A stretch of 64,000 nucleotides of DNA. It comes from Bacillus sp. MUM 116. Lineage in GTDB: Bacteria; Bacillota; Bacilli; Bacillales; Cytobacillaceae. The stretch spans positions 1-64,000 of the forward strand of contig NZ_MLYR01000058.1 in NCBI RefSeq assembly GCF_001866655.1, in the 5' to 3' direction. A program made the translations under genes and the position numbers. Positions within the stretch are counted from its first letter, which is position 1. Every line of letters begins with the position of its first letter. This document shows, piece after piece, positions 25,532 to 33,166 of this stretch. The notes below the pieces were generated by a model that had not been told where the DNA came from, made no database searches, and saw only the letters and a list, made by a program, of their open reading frames with translations.

Positions 25532-26158
25532 TTAGAATTTCGCCGAAGCCTTTGCCACCTTTTCTAACCCGTCTGCAATGATTTCTTCTGCGCGGTCAGA
25601 GTATTGATTATGTCCTTCAATGACAATGGTTTCTGGATTGGTGATTCCCCATAGTCCAAGGTTCGTTTGGACATATCTAACGGCCATTTCAAATGCTGCC
25701 ATTGCTTCCGAAGAATAATCTCCACCACGTGCACTAAGTAAAACAACTTTTTTATCACCTGCTAAGCCAATTGGTCCTTCCGGAGTGTACTTGAATGTTT
25801 TTCCAGCTTGAGCAAGGTAAGAAATGTAATTAACTAGAGGTGCTGGAACCATGCTATTCCATAATGGGAAGGCGAAGACGATTTTGTCTGCTGCAAAGAA
25901 TTGGTCTAAATAGTGATCCACTAAATCAGCTGCTTTTGTCTCTTCCGTAGTTAATTCTAGTCCCTGTTTACTTTTGAATACGCCCATGATCGCAGTATTT
26001 CCGTAATTAGGAAGCTCAGCTTTGAAAAGGTCCAATTCCATAGTTTCATCTGTTGGGTTGGCTTCTTTGTATGTGTTCAAGAATGCTTCGTACATTTTTG
26101 AGCTGACTGCTTGATCAGTAGGACGATTGTTGGCTTTGATAAATAATACTTTTGACAT
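25532..26158 (-). CDS. azoR: FMN-dependent NADH:azoreductase (AzoR family)
   Basis: A 208-residue flavodoxin-fold protein of the AzoR family, which reduces quinones and azo compounds by two-electron transfer and protects against electrophile stress. FPLWNSMVPAPLVNYI (about 96-111) is the FMN-binding P-loop region and SARGGDYSS (about 142-150) the second conserved loop. GAGGAACTAC precedes the ATG. A MarR-type gene lies immediately upstream in the same direction, with two GTTG-N6-CAAC operators between the genes, so induction by quinone-like compounds is likely. Confidence 0.93.
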   Translation of the reverse strand: MSKVLFIKANNRPTDQAVSSKMYEAFLNTYKEANPTDETMELDLFKAELPNYGNTAIMGVFKSKQGLELTTEETKAADLVDHYLDQFFAADKIVFAFPLWNSMVPAPLVNYISYLAQAGKTFKYTPEGPIGLAGDKKVVLLSARGGDYSSEAMAAFEMAVRYVQTNLGLWGITNPETIVIEGHNQYSDRAEEIIADGLEKVAKASAKF

Positions 26159-26189
26159 GTGTAGTTCCTCCGTTTGTTTTATTTTAAAA

Positions 26190-26203
26190 GTTGTTGTAAC
26201 AAC
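26190..26203. promoter_or_regulatory. Operator-like inverted repeat 1 between marR and azoR
   Basis: GTTGTTGTAACAAC has the form GTTG-N6-CAAC. An equivalent site starts exactly 30 bases away, about three helical turns, so cooperative binding of the adjacent MarR regulator is plausible. Confidence 0.55.
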
Positions 26204-26219
26204 CTTTTAGTTTTAAGAT

Positions 26220-26233
26220 GTTGTTATAGCAAC
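26220..26233. promoter_or_regulatory. Operator-like inverted repeat 2 between marR and azoR
   Basis: GTTGTTATAGCAAC, again GTTG-N6-CAAC. A related half-site (GTTGCTATACA) occurs near 26709 at the marR start, suggesting autoregulation. Confidence 0.55.
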
Positions 26234-26250
26234 TATATGGGGTGAATGTC

Positions 26251-26688
26251 CTATTCCGAACAATTTTGGACATTCTCATTGATTTTAGACAGGATTCTTT
26301 CCAGGGTTTCGAGATCTTCCTTTGAAATACCTTTACAAATAATCTCATTTAATTCTTCTGTGATGGGGATAATCTGTTTGCCGAGTTCTTTACCACAGGC
26401 TGTGAGGTGCAGTTCTAACGAACGGCGGTCACATTGATTGCAAACTCTTTTAATAAACCCCTTAGCCTCGAGATTTGAAGCCATCCTCGCAATATTGGTT
26501 TTATCTTTATTAAGGATTTCTCCCAACTGGTTTTGCGTCAGACCATCTTTTTCCCAAAGAAGCATCATAATTAAATTTTGCTCCGGAGCAAGATTGTAGT
26601 GCTCGAGTTTTGATTTAATTAAGCTTGTAAGGTTCAAATCCGTTTTATGAATTTTGATCCCTATATAGTCCCGTAAAAATAAGTTCAA
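26251..26688 (-). CDS. MarR family transcriptional regulator
   Basis: A ~145-residue winged-helix regulator. GLTQNQLGEILNKDKTNIARMASNLEAKGFI is the DNA-binding region (quoted only by its start GLTQNQLGEI and end NLEAKGFI), followed by the wing RVCNQCDRRSLELHLT. NQCDRR carries a cysteine near the wing that could sense oxidants. I prefer a TTG start at 26688, where GAGGG is well placed; an ATG at 26724 would add 12 residues but has no ribosome site. It precedes azoR on the same strand and probably represses it and itself. Confidence 0.88.
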   Translation of the reverse strand: MNLFLRDYIGIKIHKTDLNLTSLIKSKLEHYNLAPEQNLIMMLLWEKDGLTQNQLGEILNKDKTNIARMASNLEAKGFIKRVCNQCDRRSLELHLTACGKELGKQIIPITEELNEIICKGISKEDLETLERILSKINENVQNCSE

Positions 26689-26890
26689 ATAAATCCCTCG
26701 CGATTTAGTTGCTATACATACCAATTTACTTATGTAATGTTAAATGAAAATGGGCTTGGTGTCAAATTCAAGAATTGGCAATTGCCTTTTTGAAACATTA
26801 TTTGGCCCAGATCATGAATAGGCAAAGCTGGTGGTGATCTACGTGGATTTGAATTGAAAAACTTTTTAAATGGAATAAAGAGGTTAATTT

Positions 26891-26983
26891 ATGATGAGTG
26901 TCCTGTTTTTGATGAGTACGATGACGGTAATGGGGGATCCCGAACCCCAGACAATCTTTTTAGATTATGTTCCATTAACCTGA
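26891..26983 (+). CDS. Possible 30-residue peptide gene
   Basis: AGAGG lies seven bases before ATG at 26891; the frame encodes 30 residues starting MMSVLFLMSTMTVM and ending YVPLT. A plus-strand terminator at 27047-27082 has no other obvious client, which is weak support for transcription here. It may be a chance frame. Confidence 0.25.
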   Translation: MMSVLFLMSTMTVMGDPEPQTIFLDYVPLT

Positions 26984-27046
26984 TCTATTCAAGAATCGAC
27001 GTTTTAGTTCTTTTTTAATATTTCAACAAATTTTCACCCGTTATCA

Positions 27047-27082
27047 AAAAAAACCTTGATGTTTTTCAAAGGTTTTTTTTTA
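27047..27082. terminator. Terminator-like hairpin in the marR to 27.1-kb spacer
   Basis: AAAAAAACCTT pairs with AAGGTTTTTTTT around an ~11-nt loop. It can work on either strand. The surrounding 437-base spacer (26725-27161) otherwise shows only the possible peptide gene at 26891. Confidence 0.65.
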
Positions 27083-27161
27083 GTTGTAGATTGTCCACAC
27101 ATTGCCTTAAAACCAATCATAATCTATCTAAAAGCAATAGAAAGGAAGAAGAGGGTCATTG

Positions 27162-27551
27162 ATGGAGAATGATAAAGAACTAAAACGGGAACCAAGCGGG
27201 GAAATCGATCGGTTTACGGGATTCATGTTTGGCAGTCATCGCCAAAGGAAATTTAACAATAATGACGAACATCCTTCACAAGAATTTCCGGAACAAACTG
27301 AGGAAACATCCTTCCATCGCACAACGAATCGAATGGATGATTGGCTATTTGGCTTTCGGGAAAAAGGACCTCCAACACTCCCGCAAAACAATCTAAATCA
27401 GGTAGAAAGTCTTCTTAACCAGATTGATTTGATGCAGGTGATGGAAACATATGATATGTTTGTTGCCACAACTAAACAATTAAAACCTTTGTTTAATGAT
27501 ATCTCCCCATATTTTCATCGTTTGGTGAAAAAAATTAAATCCACTAAATAA
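27162..27551 (+). CDS. Hypothetical hydrophilic protein, possibly spore-associated
   Basis: A 129-residue charged protein without signal peptide or membrane segment. FTGFMFGSHRQRK near residue 20 and DDWLFGFREKGPP near 60 form a duplicated W/F-FG motif, and the C-terminus (LMQVMETYDMFVATTKQLKP) is helical and resembles a conserved Bacillaceae tail of unknown function. GAGGG before the ATG at 27162 decides the start. It converges on a cotD-like gene, which hints at a sporulation role. I do not recognise a named family. Confidence 0.65.
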   Translation: MENDKELKREPSGEIDRFTGFMFGSHRQRKFNNNDEHPSQEFPEQTEETSFHRTTNRMDDWLFGFREKGPPTLPQNNLNQVESLLNQIDLMQVMETYDMFVATTKQLKPLFNDISPYFHRLVKKIKSTK

Positions 27552-27560
27552 ATATAAAAT

Positions 27561-27577
27561 CCCCCCAAAACGGGGGG
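27561..27577. terminator. GC hairpin between converging genes
   Basis: CCCCCC (27561-27566) pairs with GGGGGG (27572-27577) around a 5-nt loop. On the minus strand it is followed by ATTTTATATTT, fitting a terminator for the cotD-like gene. Confidence 0.6.
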
Positions 27578-27582
27578 AGAAA

Positions 27583-27963
27583 CTAGAATCCAAATGGTCC
27601 TGGCGGGCAGCAAGGATTAACGGGTGCGCCGCACATCGTATGTGTTTCACAGCATTCATTTACACATGATTCAGTGTGTGGAAAATAGTGTTGATGATTT
27701 ACCATCAGCTTGTTGACGGTAGTGGTATGCGATGGATGCACGTGCTCTACTACTTTATTAAATAGATTTGTTTTTACATATTGCTGTGTTGGTGAGAAAA
27801 GTGGTGGATCATATTGAGCCGGGAATGCTTGCGGTGGACAGTATTGTGGTGGACACGGTTGCGGAGGACAGAATGGTGCCTGCATCGGTGCAACCGGAGC
27901 AACTTGATTTGGCATTACATTAGGTGGAAACCCGCCAAATCCAACATTTCTTTTCATAGTCAT
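27583..27963 (-). CDS. cotD: CotD family spore coat protein
   Basis: A 126-residue protein rich in Pro, Cys, His and Gln. The N-terminal half has repeats of the form CPPQ (PQPCPPQYCPPQ), and the C-terminal half has HVHPSHTTTVNKLMVNHQHYF and a Cys-rich end (CVNECCETHTMC), the signature of CotD inner-coat proteins. GGAGGTTAA precedes the ATG. Such genes are normally transcribed by SigK in the mother cell; I did not find a convincing SigK promoter by eye. Confidence 0.9.
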   Translation of the reverse strand: MTMKRNVGFGGFPPNVMPNQVAPVAPMQAPFCPPQPCPPQYCPPQAFPAQYDPPLFSPTQQYVKTNLFNKVVEHVHPSHTTTVNKLMVNHQHYFPHTESCVNECCETHTMCGAPVNPCCPPGPFGF

Positions 27964-28052
27964 TTAACCTCCAGGCGAATTTGTCATGTTTTATCGGTAG
28001 TCAATGTCACTGCTTGGCGTTTCGGACTAGTTAGGAAACCTATTTGGGAGGG

Positions 28053-28100
28053 ATATCAACAAAAATTTCAGTTTTATCGACAATGAAGGAGATATCAACA
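28053..28100. repeat. Second cluster of ATATCAACA-type words
   Basis: ATATCAACA at 28053 and 28092 and the variant TTATCGACA at 28074, spaced 21 and 18 bases. Confidence 0.6.
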
Positions 28101-28236
28101 AATATCCCATCGGGTTCCCAGATCATCCTTTCAATACTTCTTTTGATATAGCAGCATAATTTTTTATCAGATTGTCCAATCCCTTCCGATATATCGGCAT
28201 AGTATGAAATAATACTAAATCTAGGAAGGGACCATT

Positions 28237-28380
28237 ATGAAGTTTTTAAATAGTTTTTTTAAAATAGGGATTGGTTCGAATCTAATTGTATTCGTTGCTA
28301 TGACACTCCTCCCCGTTTTCATTGTTACAGACCAATTAGATGTTTTTGAAAAAATCATTTCCAATATTGCGGAAAAATAA
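28237..28380 (+). CDS. Hypothetical 47-residue membrane peptide
   Basis: AGGAAGGG precedes the ATG. The product starts MKFLNSFFKIGIG, has one hydrophobic segment (about 10-31) and ends with an amphipathic, charged tail (DQLDVFEKIISNIAEK). A 12-bp perfect palindrome CCGATATATCGG lies at 28196-28207, about 30 bases upstream of the start, and could be an operator. I do not recognise the family. Confidence 0.6.
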   Translation: MKFLNSFFKIGIGSNLIVFVAMTLLPVFIVTDQLDVFEKIISNIAEK

Positions 28381-28592
28381 AGCTGTCTATTATAATGTAA
28401 CGGGTTCTGATGAAGGGGAGAAAATCACAATTCGTGTCCTAAATCGCTATTGAAATATTGTAGTTTTAACAATAAAATTCGCACATAAATTTGCAACTGA
28501 ATTCGCTCTAAATAGTTCCATTTTGAGGTGCATATATATATTAAACTCTGCATCAATATTGACATAAAAAATTGACAAATTAATAAACAAAA

Positions 28593-28625
28593 AAAGTGCT
28601 AAATTTTCTAATTTAGCACTTTTTT
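28593..28625. terminator. Bidirectional terminator
   Basis: AAAGTGCTAAATT pairs perfectly with AATTTAGCACTTT around TTCT, with A and T runs on both sides. It most likely ends the minus-strand gene at 28662. Confidence 0.88.
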
Positions 28626-28661
28626 CTTGTGTTCTAGAAGAATATTTAAAGTAATGTCAAA

Positions 28662-28838
28662 TTACAATGGACCAAAACCACTTCCATTTCCTTTTTCAGG
28701 ATTTTCCTCTAGCTTCTCAGCTATACGACCTGCCTCTGGCGAAGATGCACCAGATTTTTTATCAAAATAAATAGCTAATCCAGCCAATATAATGACAGGC
28801 GTAAATATATATATCCAAATAAATATTGTCACCTCCAT
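28662..28838 (-). CDS. Hypothetical single-pass membrane protein
   Basis: A ~58-residue protein with one membrane helix (FIWIYIFTPVIILAGLAIYF) and a polar tail ending GNGSGFGPL. The start is odd: the only ATG (28838) is itself embedded in the excellent ribosome site ATGGAGGTGACA, and no site precedes it. The site would be best spaced for an ATA or ATT codon further on, so a non-standard start is possible. A terminator follows. Function unknown. Confidence 0.55.
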   Translation of the reverse strand: MEVTIFIWIYIFTPVIILAGLAIYFDKKSGASSPEAGRIAEKLEENPEKGNGSGFGPL

Positions 28839-28865
28839 AAGGGGGAAAACACAAATAATATTCAA

Positions 28866-29412
28866 TACTCAAATTAATTTTAACATAAATATCCAGAAAA
28901 ACAATTTATAGGTAAATAATTAAAAGTGTTTCACGACATTTAATCGAACAATCAATTTTAGCACTTAAATTGACAGCCAATTTGCACCCCATTTAACACT
29001 AAAATGAGTATTAGCACATAAATTTATGTTTTTCGTCCAAATGGAGTGCGAATTCGTATGCTGTTTCTAATGATAAAATGAAACTATCATTGGTATATCA
29101 ATAAAAAGGAGGTACGAAATCATTTGTGATTTCTACCTCCAAATATATTACGTTTTACTTTTTTCTTTTTTCTCCTTCTAAACTGAACCCGTTTATTATA
29201 ATGGGCAACTTTTTTACTTTTTGCTGGAAACTTTCAACTCTGACCATTTGCAGTAAGAAGAATTTATTGTTGAGGTTAACTGAATATATATCTATCTTCA
29301 GCAATCAGGCCATTTTGTTGAAGAAGGATATCTCTCATTTTTATCGAATACAGTATTATAAATAAGCTTATCAAAAGTGGTGAGATAAATAGGAAAAAAA
29401 TTTAATTTCTTT
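28866..29412. other. Gene-poor spacer with repeated short words
   Basis: No convincing gene in ~550 bases. Related words such as TTTAGCACTTAAATT, TTTGCACC and TTAGCACATAAATT are scattered between 28955 and 29035. A hairpin at 29109-29140 (GGAGGTA and GAAATCA pairing with TGATTTC and TACCTCC, one bulged C) is followed on the minus strand by TTTTTATT and so looks like a minus-strand terminator lacking a recognisable gene. A minus-strand open frame from about 29290 to 29115 might be a fragment. Confidence 0.45.
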
Positions 29413-30189
29413 TTGGACAATGAAACGGAGAAATATATAATTAACAGGCTTCGGAGTGCGGGTTGTGTTTTTGCAGAAGATGAGACCCGGTTACTTATCT
29501 CAGAGGCACGAACTCCAGAGGACCTCAAGAAAATGGTGGAAATGCGAGCCGATGGTTTACCTCTTGAATATGTTGTTGGATACGCAGAGTTCTGTGGTTT
29601 GCGGATAGAAGTGGACCGAGGCGTTTTCGTGCCTCGCAAACGTACCGAGTTTCTTGTTCACCAGGCAGAAGCCCTGTCATGTTCTGGTGATATCGTCGTT
29701 GATCTATGTTGCGGGTCAGGTGCTGTGGGTGTAGCACTGGCGGCAGCTTTAGGACGATTTGAATTGTATTCTGTTGACATTGACCCTGTCGCAGTAGCAT
29801 GCGCTGGCCGCAACGTAACGGATTTCGGTGGCTATGTTTTTGAAGGTGATTTGTATAATGCTCTGCCCCACTCACTTAAAGGCCATGTGAACATCCTAGT
29901 TGCGAACGTACCATACGTTCCTACCGAGGCAATCAAGCTGCTCCCACAGGAGGCTCGCCTACATGAACCGAAGGTGGCGCTTGACGGAGGAGAGGATGGA
30001 CTTGACATTCAGCGAAGAATAGCAAAAGAAGCATTTCACTGGCTAGCACCGGGAGGCCATTTTTTGATAGAGACGAGCGAAATGCAGGCTCCTCAGACCT
30101 TTGAAATCTTTTTAGGTGCTGGGCTTACGACAAAAGTGGCTAGAGACGAGGAACTGGACGCTACTGTTGTTATCGGATCAAAATCGTAA
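29413..30189 (+). CDS. PrmC/HemK-related protein N5-glutamine methyltransferase paralogue
   Basis: A 258-residue class I methyltransferase related to PrmC. The SAM-binding motif is VVDLCCGSGAVGVALAA (about 94-110), the acidic residue after strand 2 is in YSVDIDP, and the catalytic signature reads NVPYVP instead of the NPPY of PrmC, as in the family called putative protein N5-glutamine methyltransferase. The start is a TTG with no clear ribosome site. Base composition is visibly more GC-rich than the flanking AT-rich spacers and codon use differs, which suggests horizontal acquisition. The natural target is unknown. Confidence 0.82.
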   Translation: MDNETEKYIINRLRSAGCVFAEDETRLLISEARTPEDLKKMVEMRADGLPLEYVVGYAEFCGLRIEVDRGVFVPRKRTEFLVHQAEALSCSGDIVVDLCCGSGAVGVALAAALGRFELYSVDIDPVAVACAGRNVTDFGGYVFEGDLYNALPHSLKGHVNILVANVPYVPTEAIKLLPQEARLHEPKVALDGGEDGLDIQRRIAKEAFHWLAPGGHFLIETSEMQAPQTFEIFLGAGLTTKVARDEELDATVVIGSKS

Positions 30190-30257
30190 ATAAGTACTTA
30201 GCATTCATCACAAATGAAATGAATTTCTTAGCACTCTACTAAAATCCTTATTCAATT

Positions 30258-30290
30258 AAAGGGCGCATATCTGGATATGCGCCCTTTTTT
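30258..30290 (+). terminator. Rho-independent terminator
   Basis: AAAGGGCGCATAT (30258-30270) pairs with ATATGCGCCCTTT (30275-30287), ending in a T run. Confidence 0.9.
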
Positions 30291-30413
30291 GCATGAAATG
30301 GTCATTTTGTGGAATAGAAGGAGGAGTTGTTAGGAAGTAAATCGAACTCTTAGTTATTCAACAATAATGACTAGAAACAGGAAAGTGCTTTTTATAATAG
30401 AATATGCTCTTCA

Positions 30414-30863
30414 TTAAAAGTTTAATTCTAACCATTCATCTGTTTCTTTAAAACCAAACTTTTTATAAACAGGTCTACCTAATTTTGAAGCCCCAAGCCA
30501 AATTTTTGTAATCCCAGCATTTTTAGTTTCATCAACTAATTTAGTCAATAAATTAGTTGCGATTCCTTGTCCGCGGTAATTTTCTTTTGTATACATATTA
30601 GTGATATAAGCCTTTTTTCCACTCTTATTGGTATAAGTAGGTGGAAATTCATAAAAAATTACTGCACCACCAGCAATAATTTCTTCATTATCTTCAACCA
30701 GCCATTGAATTAAAGAACCATCGCTTAGTTTATTTATAAAGAAATCATTAAGTTCCGTATCGATGTCTATATTTGGTTCAATTCCCTCATCAACTAGTTG
30801 TTTTTTCCTTAAATCAATCAGTTTATAAAGGTCATCTAAATTCGCCTTTCGATATTTCAACAT
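30414..30863 (-). CDS. GNAT family N-acetyltransferase
   Basis: A 149-residue acetyltransferase. The acetyl-CoA pyrophosphate loop is RGQGIATNLL (about 99-108), preceded by AYITNMYTKENY, and the C-terminus has the usual YKKFGFKETDEWLELNF. Substrate unknown. GAGTGGTGAG precedes the ATG, and the gene is monocistronic. Confidence 0.88.
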   Translation of the reverse strand: MLKYRKANLDDLYKLIDLRKKQLVDEGIEPNIDIDTELNDFFINKLSDGSLIQWLVEDNEEIIAGGAVIFYEFPPTYTNKSGKKAYITNMYTKENYRGQGIATNLLTKLVDETKNAGITKIWLGASKLGRPVYKKFGFKETDEWLELNF

Positions 30864-31017
30864 CTCACCACTCCTGTGTACAATTTAACTCATTTTTCCA
30901 TATTTCTAGAATATCCTCTGAATCATATCTTTTGCAATTTTTTGAATCTGCAAGATTTTAAACACAGCAATGAAGTGCAATGGGATATAATTAAATAAAA
31001 ATTTTTGGAGGAGAAGT

Positions 31018-31803
31018 ATGATCAGAAGACTCGGTAAAAATGATCATGAGGTTTGTCTCAATTTGTTAAAAACCAGACCGGCAGAAAACTTATTTATCAT
31101 TGGTGACATTGAGGCATACGGTTATGAACAAGACTTTCAAAAGCTTTGGGGGGAGTTTGACGAAAGCTATGAATTAATTGCTGTCTTATTAAAGTACGAG
31201 GAAAACTATATCCCATTTGCGATAACCCCATTTAATGCTAAGGGATTTGCTGAGATCATGTCTCAAGATTCTACTTTTAAGATGATGTCTGGGCTAAAGG
31301 AAATCACGGAGCAAATTGAACCTTTCTTAACACAACCTAAAAGAAAAAGACAAACTTATTATGCAAAATGTACTCAATTAAATACTATGAATATTGATTT
31401 TTCAAATGTTCAACAAGCAACTCCTCAGGATGCAGAAGAACTTGTTGAATTGTTAACCTCGGTGCCGGAGTTTAGCGATTCAACCACCACAGTAGAAAGA
31501 AAACTTCGTGAACTGAAGGATGGAAGTTCACGGTCATTTTTTTAAAAGACCGATGGAAAAATAGTCTCCACTGCCTCAACAGCTGCAGAAAATTCAATGT
31601 CCGCTATGGTTGTGGGTGTGGCAACGTTAGAAAACTATAAGAGAAAGGGATATGCAACCAAGTGTATGCTCAGGCTTTGTAGTCAACTTTTACAGGAAGG
31701 GAAAGAACTATGTTTGTTCTCCGATAATCCCGAAGCGGGGGCTATTTATAAGCGAATTGGTTTTGAAGATATTGGATTTTGGATGATGTATACCTATTGG
31801 TAA
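31018..31803 (+). pseudogene. GNAT family acetyltransferase interrupted by an in-frame TAA
   Basis: The first frame (31018-31545) encodes an N-terminal ~175-residue region starting MIRRLGKNDHEVC. It stops at TAA 31543-31545 after RSFF. The same reading frame continues without a shift as KTDGKIVSTASTAAENSMSA, then the acetyl-CoA loop YKRKGYATKCML and NPEAGAIYKRIGFEDIGFWMMY, to 31803. A single sense codon instead of TAA restores a normal ~261-residue protein. The stop lies in a T7-A4 tract, so sequencing error should be excluded. GGAGGAG precedes the start. Confidence 0.75.
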
Positions 31804-31817
31804 AGATGAGGTGTTCT

Positions 31818-32696
31818 ATGGGGAAGGGGACCATTTATAAAAGTGCCGAAGGAAAAAGAAGGATCTTTCAACACTATGAAAATTATCTTCAATCATTAAA
31901 GTTTGAGGTTGAAAGAATCTATATCAATACAAGCTTCGGAAAAACTCATATGCTAGTAGCAGGACCTGCCGAGGGAAAACCATTGTTTTTATTTCAAGGT
32001 GGTAACTGTATCAATCCAATGACATTATCGTGGTTTTCCCCATTGACCGACCAATATCGAATCTATGCCCCTGATACAATTGGACATCCCGGATACAGTG
32101 ATGAAACTAGGATTTCTGCGAAGGATGAAAGTTTTTCGATATGGGTTGAAGAATTAATGGATTACCTCGGGATTAAGAGTTGCGGATTTATTGGGGCGTC
32201 CTACGGTGCTGGGATTGTATTAAGACTCGCTTCCTTTAAGCCGGAAAAGATTGATTGTTCTGTCCTAGTGTCACCAGCGGGAATCCAGTTAGGTTCTAAA
32301 ATGAATATGATTAAGAATATTTTACTTCCATTAATTTTATTTAAAGCCACTTCTTTTGAACAATTTCTTATTCAAATCACTGGGGCCATGTCCAATAAAA
32401 GTATGAAAAAAATCGATAAACAAATCATCGCTGACATCTTTCAATATATCAAACTCGAACAAGATATGCCGAAATTGACAGAAAAAGAAGAGTTACGAAA
32501 TTATCATTCTCCAACTCTAGTCATTGCAGGGAAAAAAGATATTTTTTTTCCTGAAAGCAGCGTAGGTAAAGCAGCTAAAGAAATCATCCCAAAATTAATC
32601 GAATGCAAATCTTTTGATATGGGACATTTTCCTTCAGAAGAACATTTATTAAAAATTAATAACGAGATTTTTGCGTTTCTAAGTTCGCACTATTAA
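31818..32696 (+). CDS. Alpha/beta hydrolase family protein
   Basis: A ~292-residue alpha/beta hydrolase. The oxyanion region is LFLFQGGNCIN (about 56-66), the nucleophile elbow is GASYGAG with serine near residue 127, the acid is likely in VIAGKKDIFFP near 238, and the histidine is in DMGHFPSEEH near 274. I use the ATG at 31818, preceded by GATGAGGTG, rather than the frame opening at 31779, which overlaps the acetyltransferase fragment. Substrate unknown; close linkage to the broken acetyltransferase suggests a former two-gene operon. Confidence 0.85.
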   Translation: MGKGTIYKSAEGKRRIFQHYENYLQSLKFEVERIYINTSFGKTHMLVAGPAEGKPLFLFQGGNCINPMTLSWFSPLTDQYRIYAPDTIGHPGYSDETRISAKDESFSIWVEELMDYLGIKSCGFIGASYGAGIVLRLASFKPEKIDCSVLVSPAGIQLGSKMNMIKNILLPLILFKATSFEQFLIQITGAMSNKSMKKIDKQIIADIFQYIKLEQDMPKLTEKEELRNYHSPTLVIAGKKDIFFPESSVGKAAKEIIPKLIECKSFDMGHFPSEEHLLKINNEIFAFLSSHY

Positions 32697-32748
32697 TGAG
32701 GGAGGAAGGAAATCGTTGGTGTAGTTGTATTTTTAATGATCAACCTTA

Positions 32749-32792
32749 CAGAGAGTGGAAAGTAATTTTTCCACTCTGTATCATCATTTTTT
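32749..32792. terminator. Terminator between converging genes
   Basis: ACAGAG plus TGGAAA pair with TTTCCA plus CTCTGT around a short loop, followed by ATCATCATTTTTT. It ends the hydrolase transcript. Confidence 0.65.
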
Positions 32793-33029
32793 GATCGGAC
32801 GTTCCAGTGTTAAGATTTCATCTTCAAGAGAAGAAAACTGCTGTTCCACTACATGTTTAACATCTAAGACGGCGGCGTTATAAAAGTGAGGAGCAAGCTT
32901 CTCCTTAACGAAATCTAATACTCTTTCAGCTGCAAATTCAGTGATTTCTTCATCTCTTTCTTGAGAAAAGAAATATTGAATCTCGGAAATCATTAATTCC
33001 TTTTGCTCCTTTTTTAATTTCAAAAACAT
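32784..33029 (-). CDS. DUF2164 family protein
   Basis: An 81-residue protein with the DUF2164 pattern: FLKLKKEQKELMISEIQYFF, ERDEEITEFAAERVLDFV and KLAPHFYNAAVLDVKHVVE. AAAGGAG eight bases before the ATG at 33029 decides the start; the longer frame to 33071 adds an unsupported N-terminus. Function of the family is unknown. Confidence 0.85.
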   Translation of the reverse strand: MFLKLKKEQKELMISEIQYFFSQERDEEITEFAAERVLDFVKEKLAPHFYNAAVLDVKHVVEQQFSSLEDEILTLERPIKK

Positions 33030-33128
33030 TTGAGCACACTCCTTTAAAAAGTCATTACCGTAACTATACAATTGATAGATAGGAATTTACAGGCTGTATT
33101 TTTTAAAAAATATATGTACACGATATGT

Positions 33129-33157
33129 AAAAAGGGAAGCGAATTGCTTCCCTTTTT
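33129..33157. terminator. Bidirectional terminator
   Basis: AAAAAGGGAAGC (33129-33140) pairs perfectly with GCTTCCCTTTTT (33146-33157) around a 5-nt loop. It ends the nitrilase-family gene on the minus strand. Confidence 0.88.
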
Positions 33158-33166
33158 CATTCCTTT

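Noticed and set aside
29126..29365. 79-codon plus-strand frame rich in Phe, Ile and Lys
   Set aside because: AT-rich spacer with no ribosome site or family pattern.
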